The notes under the pieces are model-generated. The model did not search any database and had not been told where the DNA came from. It saw only the letters and a list, made by a program, of their open reading frames with translations. Both the position numbers and the translations under genes were made by a program. Positions 21,601 through 34,264 of a stretch of DNA of 64,000 nucleotides are shown here, one piece after another (positions within the stretch are counted from its first letter, which is position 1; the number at the start of each line of letters is the position of its first letter). This DNA comes from Actinostola sp. cb2023 (Eukaryota > Cnidaria > Anthozoa > Actiniaria > Actinostolidae): NCBI GenBank assembly GCA_033675265.1, contig JAUJYZ010000041.1:1-64000 (forward strand), read 5' to 3'.

Positions 21601-22932
21601 TCTAGCTTACTTGGATCAGAGTTATTGTTTACTCTTTAAAGTTCGCACAATAAATACCAGATTGATATCTAGCTTACTTGGATCAGAGTTATTGTTTACT
21701 CTTTAAAGTTCGCACAATAAATACCAGATTGATATCTAGCTTACTTGGACCAGAGTTATTGTTTACTCTTTAAAGTTCGCACAATAAATACCAGATTGAT
21801 ATCTAGCTGACTTGGACTTGGATCAGAGTTATTGTTTACTCTTTAAAGTTCGCACAATAAATACCAGATTGATATCTAGCTTACTTGGATCAGAGTTATT
21901 GTTTACTCTTTAAAGTTCGCACAATAAATACCAGATTGATATCTAGCTTACTTGGATCAGAGTTATTGTTTACTCTTTAAAGTTCGCACAATAAATACCA
22001 GATTGATATCTAGCTTACTTGGACCAGAGTTATTGTTTACTCTTTAAAGTTCGCACAATAAATACCAGATTGATATCTAGCTTACTTGGACCAGAGTTAT
22101 TGTTTACTCTTTAAAGTTCGCACAATAAATACCAGATTGATATCTAGCTTACTTGGACCAGAGTTATTGTTTACTCTTTAAAGTTCGCACAATAAATACC
22201 AGATTGATATCTAGCTTACTTGGATCAGAGTTATTGTTTACTCTTTAAAGTTCGCACAATAAATACCAGATTGATATCTAGCTTACTTGGATCAGAGTTA
22301 TTGTTTACTCTTTAAAGTTCGCACAATAAATACCAGATTGATATCTAGCTTACTTGGATCAGAGTTATTGTTTACTCTTTAAAGTTCGCACAATAAATAC
22401 CAGATTGATATCTAGCTTACTTGGATCAGAGTTATTGTTTACTCTTTAAAGTTCGCACAATAAATACCAGATTGATATCTAGCTTACTTGGATCAGAGTT
22501 ATTGTTTACTCTTTAAAGTTCGCACAATAAATACCAGATTGATATCTAGCTTACTTGGATCAGAGTTATTGTTTACTCTTTAAAGTTCGCACAATAAATA
22601 CCAGATTGATATCTAGCTTACTTGGATCAGAGTTATTGTTTACTCTTTAAAGTTCGCACAATAAATACCAGATTGATATCTAGCTTACTTGGCCAAATGT
22701 TTCTATAATTTTTCTGCTTTAAATTGCTTGAGAATGAGTTCTGTCATTGGCTAATTCTTATGATACATTTCTGATTCTCACACAAGATCATAAGCGTCAG
22801 AATTGGAAGAAAAAGGAAACCTTGATCCTTCCGACTCTGATTGCAACTCCATTTTGTAGTTCACAGTAGTCGTAAGCACTCTTTACGCTTCCGACCCTGA
22901 CACAGCTCAGCTAGTGTGAATCTTTGCCAGCA
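18649..22932. mobile_element. Inverted-repeat element enclosing the 67-bp array
   Basis: The left end TGCTGGTTCACACTAGC and GTCAGAATCGGAAGG are mirrored on the right by CCTTCCGACTCTGA, CGCTTCCGACCCTGAC and GCTAGTGTGAATCTTTGCCAGCA-like sequence (about 22820-22932). The array 18796-22692 sits between these ends. This suggests that the repeat expanded inside a transposon. The ends are imperfect and I did not find a sure target duplication. Confidence 0.6.
18796..22692. repeat. 67-bp tandem array, about 58 copies
   Basis: The unit starts TTGGATCAGAGTTATTGTTT and repeats every 67 bp. Copies are almost identical apart from one C/T site (GGATCAG versus GGACCAG) that varies irregularly along the array. 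One copy near 21810 has an extra ACTTGG, one near 19560 an extra A. Every unit contains CACAATAAATACC, so AATAAA recurs about 58 times. No open frame runs through it. Confidence 0.98.
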
Positions 22933-23523
22933 TATTTCTATAATAAAGGAACTGAACCTTCCCTAATGCAACAATCTAGTTATAGAGGGAGTGAGAGGGC
23001 AGTTTGTTTTATCCTACAATAATTAAACTTGCCTGTAGAGAACCCAGCCATATACCGAGATTGACTAACCAATCCAAGGCACATGAAAAGTACTATACTA
23101 CTTGTACTAAATATACATGTTATATCTATACTCTCTTGCAAATACACGTTTTTATCATCAACTTAAAATGGGTTACAAAAATTATTGACACTTTCTTTGT
23201 TGCTTCGACATAGCCATTGCTCTTCCATCCGTTGGTCCATTCTCTGAATTAACCCGGGATCATTTCAGGTACTAATTGGGGATCATTTCGGCTTTCAGAT
23301 ATGCACTAACTAGGTCACTATTAATTATGCAACAGTTTACTTACACAGCCGTTTTTAGTTTCGTCATGCACCGCTGGGCCGGGAGCGTTGCATGACGGAA
23401 CTAAAATCGGTTGCGTAGGAGACCAACTCCGAACAAAATCAAAGGCGCCCTATGGCTAACTCGTGGATTGTTTTCCTTTGTAATCAGAGCAGCAATCGAT
23501 CGGTAATCGCGGGAGGCCCCCTC
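22933..23523. other. Intergenic, nothing recognised
   Basis: AT-rich sequence after the 67-bp array. The short open frame 23004-23213 has no recognisable motif and no splice context. I see no gene here. Confidence 0.5.
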
Positions 23524-23976
23524 CACAGGTAGCCCAAACGTAGAATCAGTGGACCGTGACGTCATTGAATATTCTGTTGACCGTTGGATTTTCGAATGGC
23601 CTCAGGAATGAGCTCTTAGAAAGACTTCAAAGGATATGAGATTCTCAAAAATGTCTTCACATCAGTAGTCTGATAATTAAAGAACACTTTGGTGTAGAAA
23701 TCTGAGCAAGAAATTATGTTTTTGAGTGGATGTAAGCTAGAAACGGGTGAAATTTTCGAATCGCTCAAAACCACTCAAAAACATAATTTCTTGCTCAGAT
23801 TTCTACACCAAAGTGTTCTTTAATTATCAGACTACTGATGTGAAGACATTTTTGAGAATCTCATATCCTTTGAAGTCTTTCTAAGAGCTCATTCCTGAGG
23901 CCATTCGAAAATCCAACGGTCAACAGAATATTCAATGACGTCACGGTCCACTGATTCTACGTTTGGGCTACCTGTG
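23524..23976. mobile_element. 453-bp palindromic transposon, 7-bp target duplication
   Basis: The arms mirror each other almost perfectly from CACAGGTAGCCCAAACGTAG to its complement, with a centre near 23750 (GTAAGCTAGAAACGGG). The 7-bp direct repeat CCCCCTC flanks both ends (23517-23523, 23977-23983). Another copy of the left arm is at 42226. No protein is encoded. Confidence 0.92.
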
Positions 23977-25723
23977 CCCCCTCATGAAAAATTCACTTTC
24001 TGATGTATCGTACTTTTTGGAAATCTATTCGGCCGTACAAAACCCCGCTAAACAGACACACACCAGGTTTGATAATATCATTTTGTAAAGACATCCCATT
24101 CGCTCTATAATCTGACGATTGTGCAAAGAATTAGTGGTCATGCATGCGTAGTGTTTTGGATTTGACAATGTCCCACATCGATTGGGAGAAAGATAACTTT
24201 TTGTATATAGCTTAAATGGTACGAAGACGTACACAATTTATAGGTACTCAGCCCCTCAGCGTTCCAATCCTTTCTCCTCTTGGCCTCCCCCTATAGCAAA
24301 GGCTTCTCTTCCCATATTCAGTGTTAAATCTGGGGACAAAAAGTCTTGAAGCAGAGTTCATTAGATTATGATTGGTTGTTTCAGAGACTTATTACCGGAA
24401 AATTGTTTGTGCGTTGCTGGAGCTGGATGTTATAGGATTACTGTTTCTTCTTGCACACTACAAACAGCTTGGTCTCCATAGTATCCCAGATGAACATTTG
24501 GGCATTTCGGGTACAGTGTTAATTTGGCAGTTCGGGGATCGATAATCTGATAATTTCTCCGAAAACTCTCTCCTTCCTGGAACCGAGACGTGAAAACGAG
24601 GCTGTGAGGAAATGTCTTCAAAACTTTCAGGGGGACACACCTTTGAGAGGTTAAAATCGTAGTACTTTGGCTGTCCCGGTACTTTATAGAGTGTTTGATG
24701 ACTTGAAGAAAGCTTTCTGATGCCAAAAACCTCAAGGTGATCATTACTTGGACTGTTGCTGATAGTGAGTGACTTCGTTTTGTTGTTGGTTCATTGATTT
24801 AATACATCGACAATATACTCAATTCCTCTTCTTCCAAATCTGTACCTCGCTCTCAACTCATCTTCAGTGTATTAAAACTTCGAGTGGATTTAATTCCCTT
24901 CTGAAAACCCGTTCCCTTCGTGTATTTAAATTATTGAAATGGTTGTTCATCAAGTAAGTAACTTAAATTCTACGAGCCGATTTTGTTTCTTTCACTTTAT
25001 TCGGTGGATCAAATCACTTTTTCAATCAATCAATCACTTTATTTCACATAAGCTTATATAATACATGTTATTTAAAAAAATTACAATAAAAACATATGTA
25101 TAGGAATATATATGTGTGGAGAGCTAAGAAACCCTTGCAGGCTTTTACAAGAAGCTCCCCAGTAGCCATCCTCGGGAACCCAAGGAGTATATTCTGTCGC
25201 TCGTTACTCGTTCCCAGAGAAATACCCCTGGGAACAAAGGAGGATATTCATGGTATCCCATGATGCTTTGCGCGATACACATATTATCGTATAAATACCC
25301 CAGAATCCTTTGCGCGGCTTGCGGGAAATTCAAAATGGATGCCAAACTGTCAGATGTGGGAACTCAACTCTTGTACTTTATACTGCGTGAATTTCGAATT
25401 TCTACATGATTTTAGCGTCAAGTCTTTGCCATTCATGTCTTTAAAACTAATTGGCAGCCATGTAAGCTTTCCTGATATAAGTTACGTGAAAGATCGCCCT
25501 GCATTATCAGCTATTATCGGATTATCGAAGTAATCGCTTGGTCGTAATATTGAGGTAAGCTTTAAGTAAGTTAATGTGTGGATATTTTATCATATTCCAA
25601 TATGTTTAAAGTAATATTAGTTCTTTTATGTAAACCTTGATACTTTACTGGTTTAGAATGCATCAATCAGTCGTCTGAATGATCATGTACTTAATGATGA
25701 ATCTGCGTACATCACTACATGCA
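23977..25723. other. Intergenic; one unassigned minus-strand ORF
   Basis: A minus-strand frame at 24430-24744 (104 residues) has balanced composition but no motif I know; an exon of an unseen gene is possible. At 25334 a short frame MDAKLSDVGTQLLYFILREF in good ATG context stops after 24 residues. Bases 25215-25275 match 29330-29380 in inverse orientation (GGAGGATATTCATGGTATCC). Confidence 0.35.
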
Positions 25724-25730
25724 GATACAT

Positions 25731-26780
25731 CACAGGTAGCCCAAGCTGATTATCTGTATGGGAGAATATATATGAAAACTACGAATGATCACTGAAAATA
25801 TCTTTATTCTAATAAAATGCTTCAAAAACCTTCATTTACCTTTGTTGTGATTCCTTTAATGTCTGTAATGATTTTGGGAGCATTTAGACTTGTTTTAGGG
25901 TGGTTTTTGTTTTCTTGAATTCACTCTCTAAAAGACGAAGTCAAGGTAGGAGACCTCAAGATCGGGTGACTCGATTCAACCGGCCATAAATCGAAAGGAA
26001 TTCAATTCACATTGATATTTTCACTGGATACCGATTGTACGATAAATTCCCCACATTTTCCATCCTCTTACAACCGAATTACGCCAAATAATCAGTACGA
26101 AATTACCAATTTACTTGCTGAAACTTGAGCTAGAATATGCGTGGACGCTACGGTGGCGCAACGGAAAATTGCAAATTCTTTACACAGCGGGGGTGGCTGC
26201 GAACAAATTTCATACGGTCCCTACTCCCCAAGTACCAAAGCTTGTTTCGGCGAACCGAATCATAGATGGCATTTGGTACTTGGGGAGTAGGGACCGTATG
26301 AAATTTGTTCGCAGCCACCCCCGCTGTGTAAAGAATTTGCAATTTTCCGTTGCGCCACCGTAGCGTCCACGCATATTCTAGCTCAAGTTTCAGCAAGTAA
26401 ATTGGTAATTTCGTACTGATTATTTGGCGTAATTCGGTTGTAAGAGGATGGAAAATGTGGGGAATTTATCGTACAATCGGTATCCAGTGAAAATATCAAT
26501 GTGAATTGAATTCCTTTCGATTTATGGCCGGTTGAATCGAGTCACCCGATCTTGAGGTCTCCTACCTTGACTTCGTCTTTTAGAGAGTGAATTCAAGAAA
26601 ACAAAAACCACCCTAAAACAAGTCTAAATGCTCCCAAAATCATTACAGACATTAAAGGAATCACAACAAAGGTAAATGAAGGTTTTTGAAGCATTTTATT
26701 AGAATAAAGATATTTTCAGTGATCATTCGTAGTTTTCATATATATTCTCCCATACAGATAATCAGCTTGGGCTACCTGTG
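25731..26780. mobile_element. 1050-bp near-perfect palindromic transposon, 7-bp target duplication
   Basis: Two arms of about 500 bp, apparently identical, run from CACAGGTAGCCCAAGCTGAT inward to CCCCAAGTACCAA, with a spacer of about 37 bp near 26255. The 7-bp repeat GATACAT flanks both ends (25724-25730, 26781-26787). The same 82-residue frame therefore appears on both strands; it is a symmetry effect, not evidence for a protein. Arm identity implies a recent insertion or active gene conversion. Confidence 0.95.
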
Positions 26781-27334
26781 GATACATGCATGTGTTTTTC
26801 CGACTTCAAAACTTGTTTAAGATTCAGTTTCTGTTTAATTGTGCTCTAAATGACCTATCTTTTTGTTTATTGCATTTCAGATCCTCTCTAATCCACAAAA
26901 GCAAATCAGTGTTCTGATTTTGTTGTCGAAGAATAACTTTTAATACAATAATTAATATATTATATTGTACAACTATTATGAAATTAATTTATTATCTAAA
27001 TCTTTACCTTATAATCACCATGAAGGACAGAATACAAACACATATTTTTCATCATCTTAATAATAATAATAATACATTTTATATAGTGCCACTATCCATA
27101 GCAATGATCAGAGCACTTAGAATGCTAATTAAAGCCTATGAGTACTACTTGAAAAAAAAAAAAAAAATTATATATAATAATATGTACAATGTTAACCACT
27201 GACAATTTTTTTAATGGCCTATATGTCTTGTTTAATACAATACAATATTTCGATAATAGGTGTACAGCAGACATGTAATAATACTGAATTATAAATACAA
27301 ATGTCATTTATATCACCAGTAATCCCCATGTTAT

Positions 27335-27740
27335 TCTGATATGGGGGGGGGGGGGGGGGACTCCGATACCAAAGTGGCGGGGATGCTCGTCGTCCCTTTT
27401 AGTTTTTTTTTTCGTGTTTTGGTCCCACTTAGGGTGTCAGAAATAAAAATGGCCACCAATAGAGTTTTCCGGTCCCTTTTAGGGTATTCAATCAACAGCG
27501 ATATTTAAAAACGTTCTTTAAAAATAGCTTAAAGATTTATATGACAACGTTGTCTTAAACTTGTAAGAGTGGAAGGCGTTTGATGCTAGTGTCTTTATAC
27601 TATTAAAATGACTTTTTAAATTGGTCCCTTTTAGGGGTAAAAATAGTCGCTGCCACGCCCACCAAGACAAGACTCAGGTCCCTTTTAGGAGTCATTTTCA
27701 AAATTTCCGACGAGCACGTATCCCTACCCCCTTTTATAAG
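27335..27740. repeat. Interspersed repeat with internal GGTCCCTTTTAGGG motif, copy 1
   Basis: GATGCTCGTCG near the left end and GACGAGCA near the right are inverted. Inside, GGTCCCTTTTAGGG-like words occur four to five times. The same layout with GGTACCTTTTAGGG is at 58680-59000. A G17 tract precedes it. Confidence 0.75.
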
Positions 27741-30700
27741 GGAGCTGAGGTGTTGCCTTATGGTTGCAGGATGGAAGGAATACTCTTCCAGGAGTAAAAT
27801 AATATTGAAGTATCTTCCCTTCTATTGAGTCTGAGATGATGTATTAAGCGAAGGTGATGTATGTCATCATCTTGGTCATCTATGTCAGGCTTGGCATCAA
27901 ATGATGGTAGAGTGATTATGGCAGACTATGTAAACATGGGAAAACATTTTCTATTTGTTTTGTAAAATAACGAGACACAAAATTATATTGAAGATGAATT
28001 TATGCAACTTTAGTAGCCAAATCAAATGCTAACTTCTCCTTACATCAAAAATGGTTTGAACAGCCAATCAGTGTTCGTTTTATCTGAACCAAACTTGTGC
28101 CTGTGGTGATCAAGTAAAATACGACAAAGCATCAGTGTACTGGGTTTGTTTTCTCAGTAGCTAACCAATCAGAGAGCGCATTAGAATTGTGTTATTTTGT
28201 GAATGGCAATGCAAAAGTATATTAATTATTGTCCATCCGTTGTTTGGAAAATTCCCTGTTGAGGTTTAATAACATCAATAATATGTTATTATTATTTGTT
28301 GTACATGTACATTTGTATAAATTATTGTTATTACTGATTTTCTATCTACAGTACAGTACTGTAGGATAAAATAACATTCTATTCATTCGCTGGTTCAAAA
28401 TAAAATATGAATCAAGTTGAAAAAGTCTTATTTAGTGCTTCATGGACAAACATGCAGGACTGCAAATATCAAAAATCATTTACTGGGGAGAAATTTAATT
28501 GTTTTGGGGAGGAATGTAATTTTAAAAGGCGTTTCACCTGATAGAAAATGAAAATAGTTTATACAATTCGGTAAGATTTAACATGTATAAAATGGAGTCA
28601 TTGAAAAATATGAATAACCATTAATATTGATTGAACTACTTACCCTATGAGTTGGCGAATTTTGGTTGCTACATTATGTAGCAACCAAATCAGCAACTCT
28701 GATAGAAACAAACTTTGGATTAGTTTTTCAAAGGCAAAATTCAACAAATCAGGTCATTGAAATATTAATAACAGATCATGTATACCTCACTTATCGTACA
28801 TGTATGTCAGAACGACTAGCTAGAGAGATTGGAGATTCAAAACGAAATTCAGAAATGATTCAGGAGATTAACCCAAAGGTAAATAAATATTTACCAGAAG
28901 CAGCACATTTTATGTAATACGATACTTCTCGTATATGAATGTTTATAAAATATCGTCTTTTTGCTGTGTTCAAAACTGGATAAATCGTGGGTCGTGTAAC
29001 ATCTGGGATCTCAACTTTAATTTTAGGTACTGTGTTATGAAAAAGCTCCACAAATAGCCTCTTAAGAAACTATTTTATTCATGGTATGTTGACGTAGCCG
29101 AAGGCGACCCGGATTAACCTTTTCGTTATTTCACTCATAAAACCCTTTTACTTTCGTATTTTTCCCCAAAAGAAACTAAAATTGATCAATTCAATATACA
29201 GATAACACATGTGCATGCATGTACTTACCATTAGTAGTCTATAAGTCCATGAAATTTCGTCCTGAAATGTTTCTAAAAACGTACAATTCCTTCCGCCATT
29301 TTTGTTTTCGTTACGCGCGAAGCGTGACAAAACAAAGCAGAGCATCACGGGATACCATGAATATCCTCCTTTGGGTGATGGTTTATTAACAAAATAAAAA
29401 CAAAAATCACAAACTATAAGGAGCTGTTTTGAAAATATTGTGAAATGGGAAATGGAAAAATTGGATGACAGTGGGATAGAAACTTGAATTCTGCTGAATT
29501 TAGCGATAAAATGAGGTATACTAGGCTAACCATAGGTCAAAAATTGCGACCTCCGAAAACCAAGACAAATACTATATTTAGCAGCACAGGTAGCCCAATA
29601 TTTCAAACACGCGCATTTGTTATAATATCGATATGTAACAATTACTCTGCAACTGTTTATGTGAATTGTTTCTCTTCCCAGTAAACTGCGGACACTCTTG
29701 AGCTTTCTTTTCATCAGGCTTTTGAGATATACACGTGATACAGATTCTGATTCTTGAATTTTATTCACTCGGTGGTTTGACAATCCTCCATGCACGTAAA
29801 AATGTTTTGATTTCGCGATCGTTTCTTGTCCATTTCAGCCGTGGGAACGGTCCATTATGATTGGTTGATTTTTACAGAGATGTGATTTCCGCTGTCACGG
29901 TTGCATAGGAGGCTAGTTATTGCAAGCCCTTGTACATAACCACCTGAACAGTTTTAGAAATCTATTAAAGCCATCTAAGCTTAAAGAAAGAATAACAAAG
30001 ACAATACAATAAGAATATTAAACATGATACATACCCGACATTAGTATCAATCAATAAAAATCAACATCACACTTTTTTCTTTATCAATGTACATGCTTTA
30101 TCGATTTTTCAGTATTCAATTTGCTACACTTATGAACACCTATATCTTGAATTTAGAATAAAATACGTTGCAGTTGCCAATCACTAGTAATGCTTCAGTA
30201 GGCTCTACCATCAAAGGTAGATCATTTGTTTGGAACTGGTTTGGTACGGTTGGCGGCACGATAAACGAACGAGCTGTTAGGCAGATAATTCAATGACAAC
30301 GTCTCTGCATCTGGGATGACCTGGTTTCCAAGAGCATTTATACGGTACTTACCCTGGTTCCACAGGCTACTATTGGGGGACGAGCGAAGAGAGGGACTCT
30401 GGAACCAGAGTATACGGTACTAGGATTCGATCGACTACTTATGTTGTCCACAGTGGCAATCAGTGCAGCGAATTAGCACACAACAGAGCCGAAAGACTAA
30501 TAAGAGAACATTGCCTTCCCGGCCTCAATATGTCGCTAATATGAAGCGATCGTCAACAATAAATGAAGATCTTTAATTCCATCGAAGAATCGGATATAAA
30601 GTACGAGCAAAAAAAAGGCTTCGAATCCACTCTAAGCACGAGATGAGTCACAAATGCCCAAATGAACGACGGGAACGTACGATATATGACGTCAGGGTAA

Positions 30701-31346
30701 AAGTCACGTGGAAAAAATCTTTCCAAACGGAATGAAAAACACAAATCGAGAATCGAGCTGGCATCTGAAACACAGGAAGCCCAACCAAAGATTAGTGTTG
30801 CTCCCAGTTCGCTCGCTGGGGCTCGCTCACTGGTCGCAAAAATACAGCGAGTATTATTTTTTTCAATGTCAGAAAATTGCAAAGTTGTGCAATATCCGGT
30901 CACATGCTATCGAGATGCCATTTTGTATTTTAGACAAAGCAAGGAAGGCATTTAATCGGTGATTCATGTGGAGTTTCACGAGCGAAATCTTGCACTTTTT
31001 ACTCGTCAGAGTGTTAAGTTGAGTGTTAAAGACGAGAAGATCTTCAAATTTGAAATCGCCACCCCTTCGATCGTGTCTTACGAAGTCAAAGAAGATGGCT
31101 ATTTTGGACTCGCCACACGAACTGAGTCCAGCAATGCCATGAGCTTCGCTCAATAAAACTGTCAACATGCCGATATTCGCAAACTGAAACAATTGCAAGA
31201 GACACATGGAAGCCTTGAAAACCTTTATCAGTTGAAAACCTTTTTCAAACTTGAAGTTAAACTGAAGCATTATACAAACCTAGCATGGAGGCTGGATAAC
31301 TGATCCGATCCAGAACGACAAAAGATACAATGTAGTTGAAAGCAAT

Positions 31347-32265
31347 GTAGCCTGGGGAAAAAAGGAGGGGAAGAGAGGGGGAGCGGAGGAAAAGGGGGGA
31401 GGAGGGGACTGGGGAGGAGAGGAGGGAGGGAGCGCCTGCAATGGTCCTATTAATTGTTTACGCGTTATCCGCCTCTCGTCAAATGTCAATGGTGCTTGTC
31501 AAAAATTATCCAATCTGGCAAACTTCCGTTTGCTGTTAAATAATTCAAATGGCAGCTTTATCAGTTGAAATCCAATAGTACTGTGGTAGCTAGAGTACGG
31601 GCAATGGCATTAGGTCAATCTAGACATAGATTTTAATATTTGACCGCTAGAATTTAAGAGATATGAGAAGCTAGCGTCTTCAAAATAAAATGAAGCATCT
31701 TTCATAAATATATTTAAACCTTCCATACAGGAAGTAACTTGTACTAGCCGAAGGCCTTTAGTGATATCGGGATGACTGTCTTTGAAGTCCCTGAACAGTC
31801 TCGTGTGCTTTATAAACCGTAGCCTCGTGAATTACCACTTTTCGTCCGTGGCACATTCGGCAGAGGCATACAATCGAATACTTTCCAGAAAGTATATCAT
31901 CTATAAAGCAGTATCAATATGACCACGAGCCGGAGAGAGAAGAAGCTGTTAGACGTAACGACGCTACTATTACGATAATAAATCCTTTGTGGTTATTTGT
32001 TGTTGTTATAATAGTACCAGAGCTAAATTTACAACGTCTGCTATTAGTACTGCTCGTCGTCACTCGACACCTTCACCTTCTCAACCAATAGGAATTTTCT
32101 GGCCACTGAGAGCCCGGAAAATAAAACGTAAACAATAGGACCATTGCAGGTGCTCCCTCTCTCCTCTTCTCCCCAATCCCCCTCCCCTCCTTCCCCCTCC
32201 TCCCCAGTCCCCCCTCCCCTCCCCCTCTCTTCCCCTCCTTTTTTTCCCAAGCGCCGGGCTACGCA
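31347..32265. mobile_element. Element with polypurine/polypyrimidine inverted ends
   Basis: The left arm has a G/A tract (31355-31430) followed by GCGCCTGCAATGGTCCTATT. The right arm has AATAGGACCATTGCAGGTGC followed by a C/T tract (32155-32250). Outer words GTAGCCTGGGGAAAAAAGG and TTTCCCAAGCGCCGGGCTAC are also roughly mirrored. No protein is seen inside. Confidence 0.7.
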
Positions 32266-32879
32266 GGCTAAAAGCAATGAGACTGTCGGGGAGACAGTGA
32301 CATATATATCTATAAACTTGAAGATGAATTGGATTTGAATTCCTTGCATTATTGCATTTGTGTATCGATTGCCATTTTCATTATTACATGTAATAATTAT
32401 TATAATTATATAACGACTTCTTTTTGGTTACTTACCTCTTATTAACCGAGCGCGAGGTCCGTAAGGGAAGTTATGGACCAAGTTTTTTCACATGGTCTTA
32501 TGGTCCAAGCGTGTGCGCAGGCCATAAAAAGTGGGGGGAAACGAGGATTCATAACTTCCTGTACAGATTACATTACAGTCTGCATTAGTTTCCCCTTGAA
32601 ATAAATCTTAATTTCTTGTTTCAGGTTTGTCACCAATTGGATGTCAAAGGAGGAGCGTGCTGAAAAGATGGGCAACCAGCCCAAGAATTCCACTAATGTC
32701 TACATTAAAAATCTTGATGATGATATTGATGATGTCCAGCTTAGAGAGGACTTTGCTGCTTATGGAACTATCTCTAGTGCTAAGGTCATGAAGGATGATG
32801 AAGGAAACTCCAAAGGTAGATATTTTATTGCAACCCCCGACAACAGTGATAAAGGACTTGTCAGAAATTAACAGGGGGT

Positions 32880-33075
32880 GGAGATTTTAAATTGAGCATT
32901 GAAAATGTTGTGACCCTCCCCTAGCGATGGGAATGAAATTTCCTGACCCTCCCCTTAAGGGCTTGGCCTAAGATACCAAAATACTCCGTTTTTCACTGCC
33001 TATTTTGTCATGACCCTCCCTTTTCAGGGGCTCAAAAAGTTATGACCCTCCCCCATTTTCCACCGCATCCCTGCT
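32880..33075. repeat. GACCCTCCCC-motif repeat in PABP-like intron
   Basis: GACCCTCCCC or GACCCTCCCTTTT words occur four times within 200 bp, and the ends carry TAATTTCTGACAAT and GAAATTAACAGGGG as rough inverses. The layout resembles the GGTCCCTTTTAGGG repeats, but the motif differs. Confidence 0.55.
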
Positions 33076-33507
33076 AATTTCTGACAATTCCCTAACTAAT
33101 GATTTTAGATATAATCCAGGCTTGTAACATTTATCAAATTTCAATATTTTCACATGAAAATTATAGAGGGTGCATTTGCCCCTTTAGAGTCGTTTTCATA
33201 TGAGGTGGACACCTTGTCGTGTCTTGAGTGTCCCGTGTCCCAGCATTCTGATTGGTTGAGCAATGATTTTGCTCAGATGGGGTGAATAGATGTCTTTGAT
33301 TCTGTACCATAACCGTAGCTCCATGGCCATGCTGTACGACAAATAACTCTACCTGTATTTGCAGCAATGCAGCACTTTTAATTAAGGGCTTTCGTAGGCT
33401 GACATCCAGGCGCATCCAGAAACATCCTAGCCAGAGTAAAATTGCAGCCTTTAATATTCTCCTCAAGGGGCGAAGAGGATAAGCAAGTACTTTTTAACTA
33501 ACTCTGA

Positions 33508-33831
<324 letters not shown>

Positions 33832-33842
33832 TGAGTTTGTAC

Positions 33843-33873
<31 letters not shown>

Positions 33874-33979
33874 AAAATAAATACTCGATTCTGATTGGCT
33901 TAGAGCAGTGCAGTTACCATATTATTAATTGGTAATCATACGATTTCTCGTTCAATTTGGAATAATTTGCACATAATAA

Positions 33980-34264
33980 TACAGCTAATTCAAAAAACGT
34001 TGTCCTATAGATTTTGTTGCATATTGTATTTTGCATTCCCAGACCGAAGTGCATTATGCATGGAAATGGATGTGTGTTCTTCTATTTTGGGGTTCCAAAA
34101 CCCACAAATAAATATCAGGGAAGCCCTGACAGTCAACTGACCAAGATCTCAGTTTCGGCAACGCAACGCAAACAAACACATGTATTGATCAGTCCATAAT
34201 GCACTTCGGTCTGGAAATGCAATATGCAACAAAACCTAGGACAACGTTTTTTGAATTAGCTGTA
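33980..34264. mobile_element. TA-flanked MITE (TACAGCTAATTC ends)
   Basis: Ends TACAGCTAATTCAAAAAACG and the complement; subterminal GACCGAAGTGCATTATG and CATAATGCACTTCGGTC are mirrored. It is related to the element at 13554-13847 and lies in the PABP-like intron. Confidence 0.8.

Larger units (their letters stand above)
26788..32624. other. Intergenic region without a convincing gene
   Basis: AT-rich DNA with (AAT)n near 27058 and A/T homopolymers, the CCTTTTAGGG repeat (27335-27740), single CACAGG(T/A)AGCCC ends at 29588 and 30770 with no partner found, a small palindrome at 28656-28688 (TTGGTTGCTACATTATGTAG), and the polypurine inverted-repeat element at 31347-32265. Open frames such as 30869-31270 (minus) lack motifs and splice context. 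Confidence 0.5.

Noticed and set aside
24430..24744. 104-residue minus-strand frame
   Set aside because: Composition is plausible but there is no motif, no paired exon and no clear splice sites, so it is not called a gene.
26115..26396. The same 82-residue frame on both strands
   Set aside because: It is a consequence of the perfect palindrome at 25731-26780, not an independent coding signal.
30869..31270. 133-residue minus-strand frame
   Set aside because: No domain, no splice context, and the opposite strand is also partly open; likely chance.
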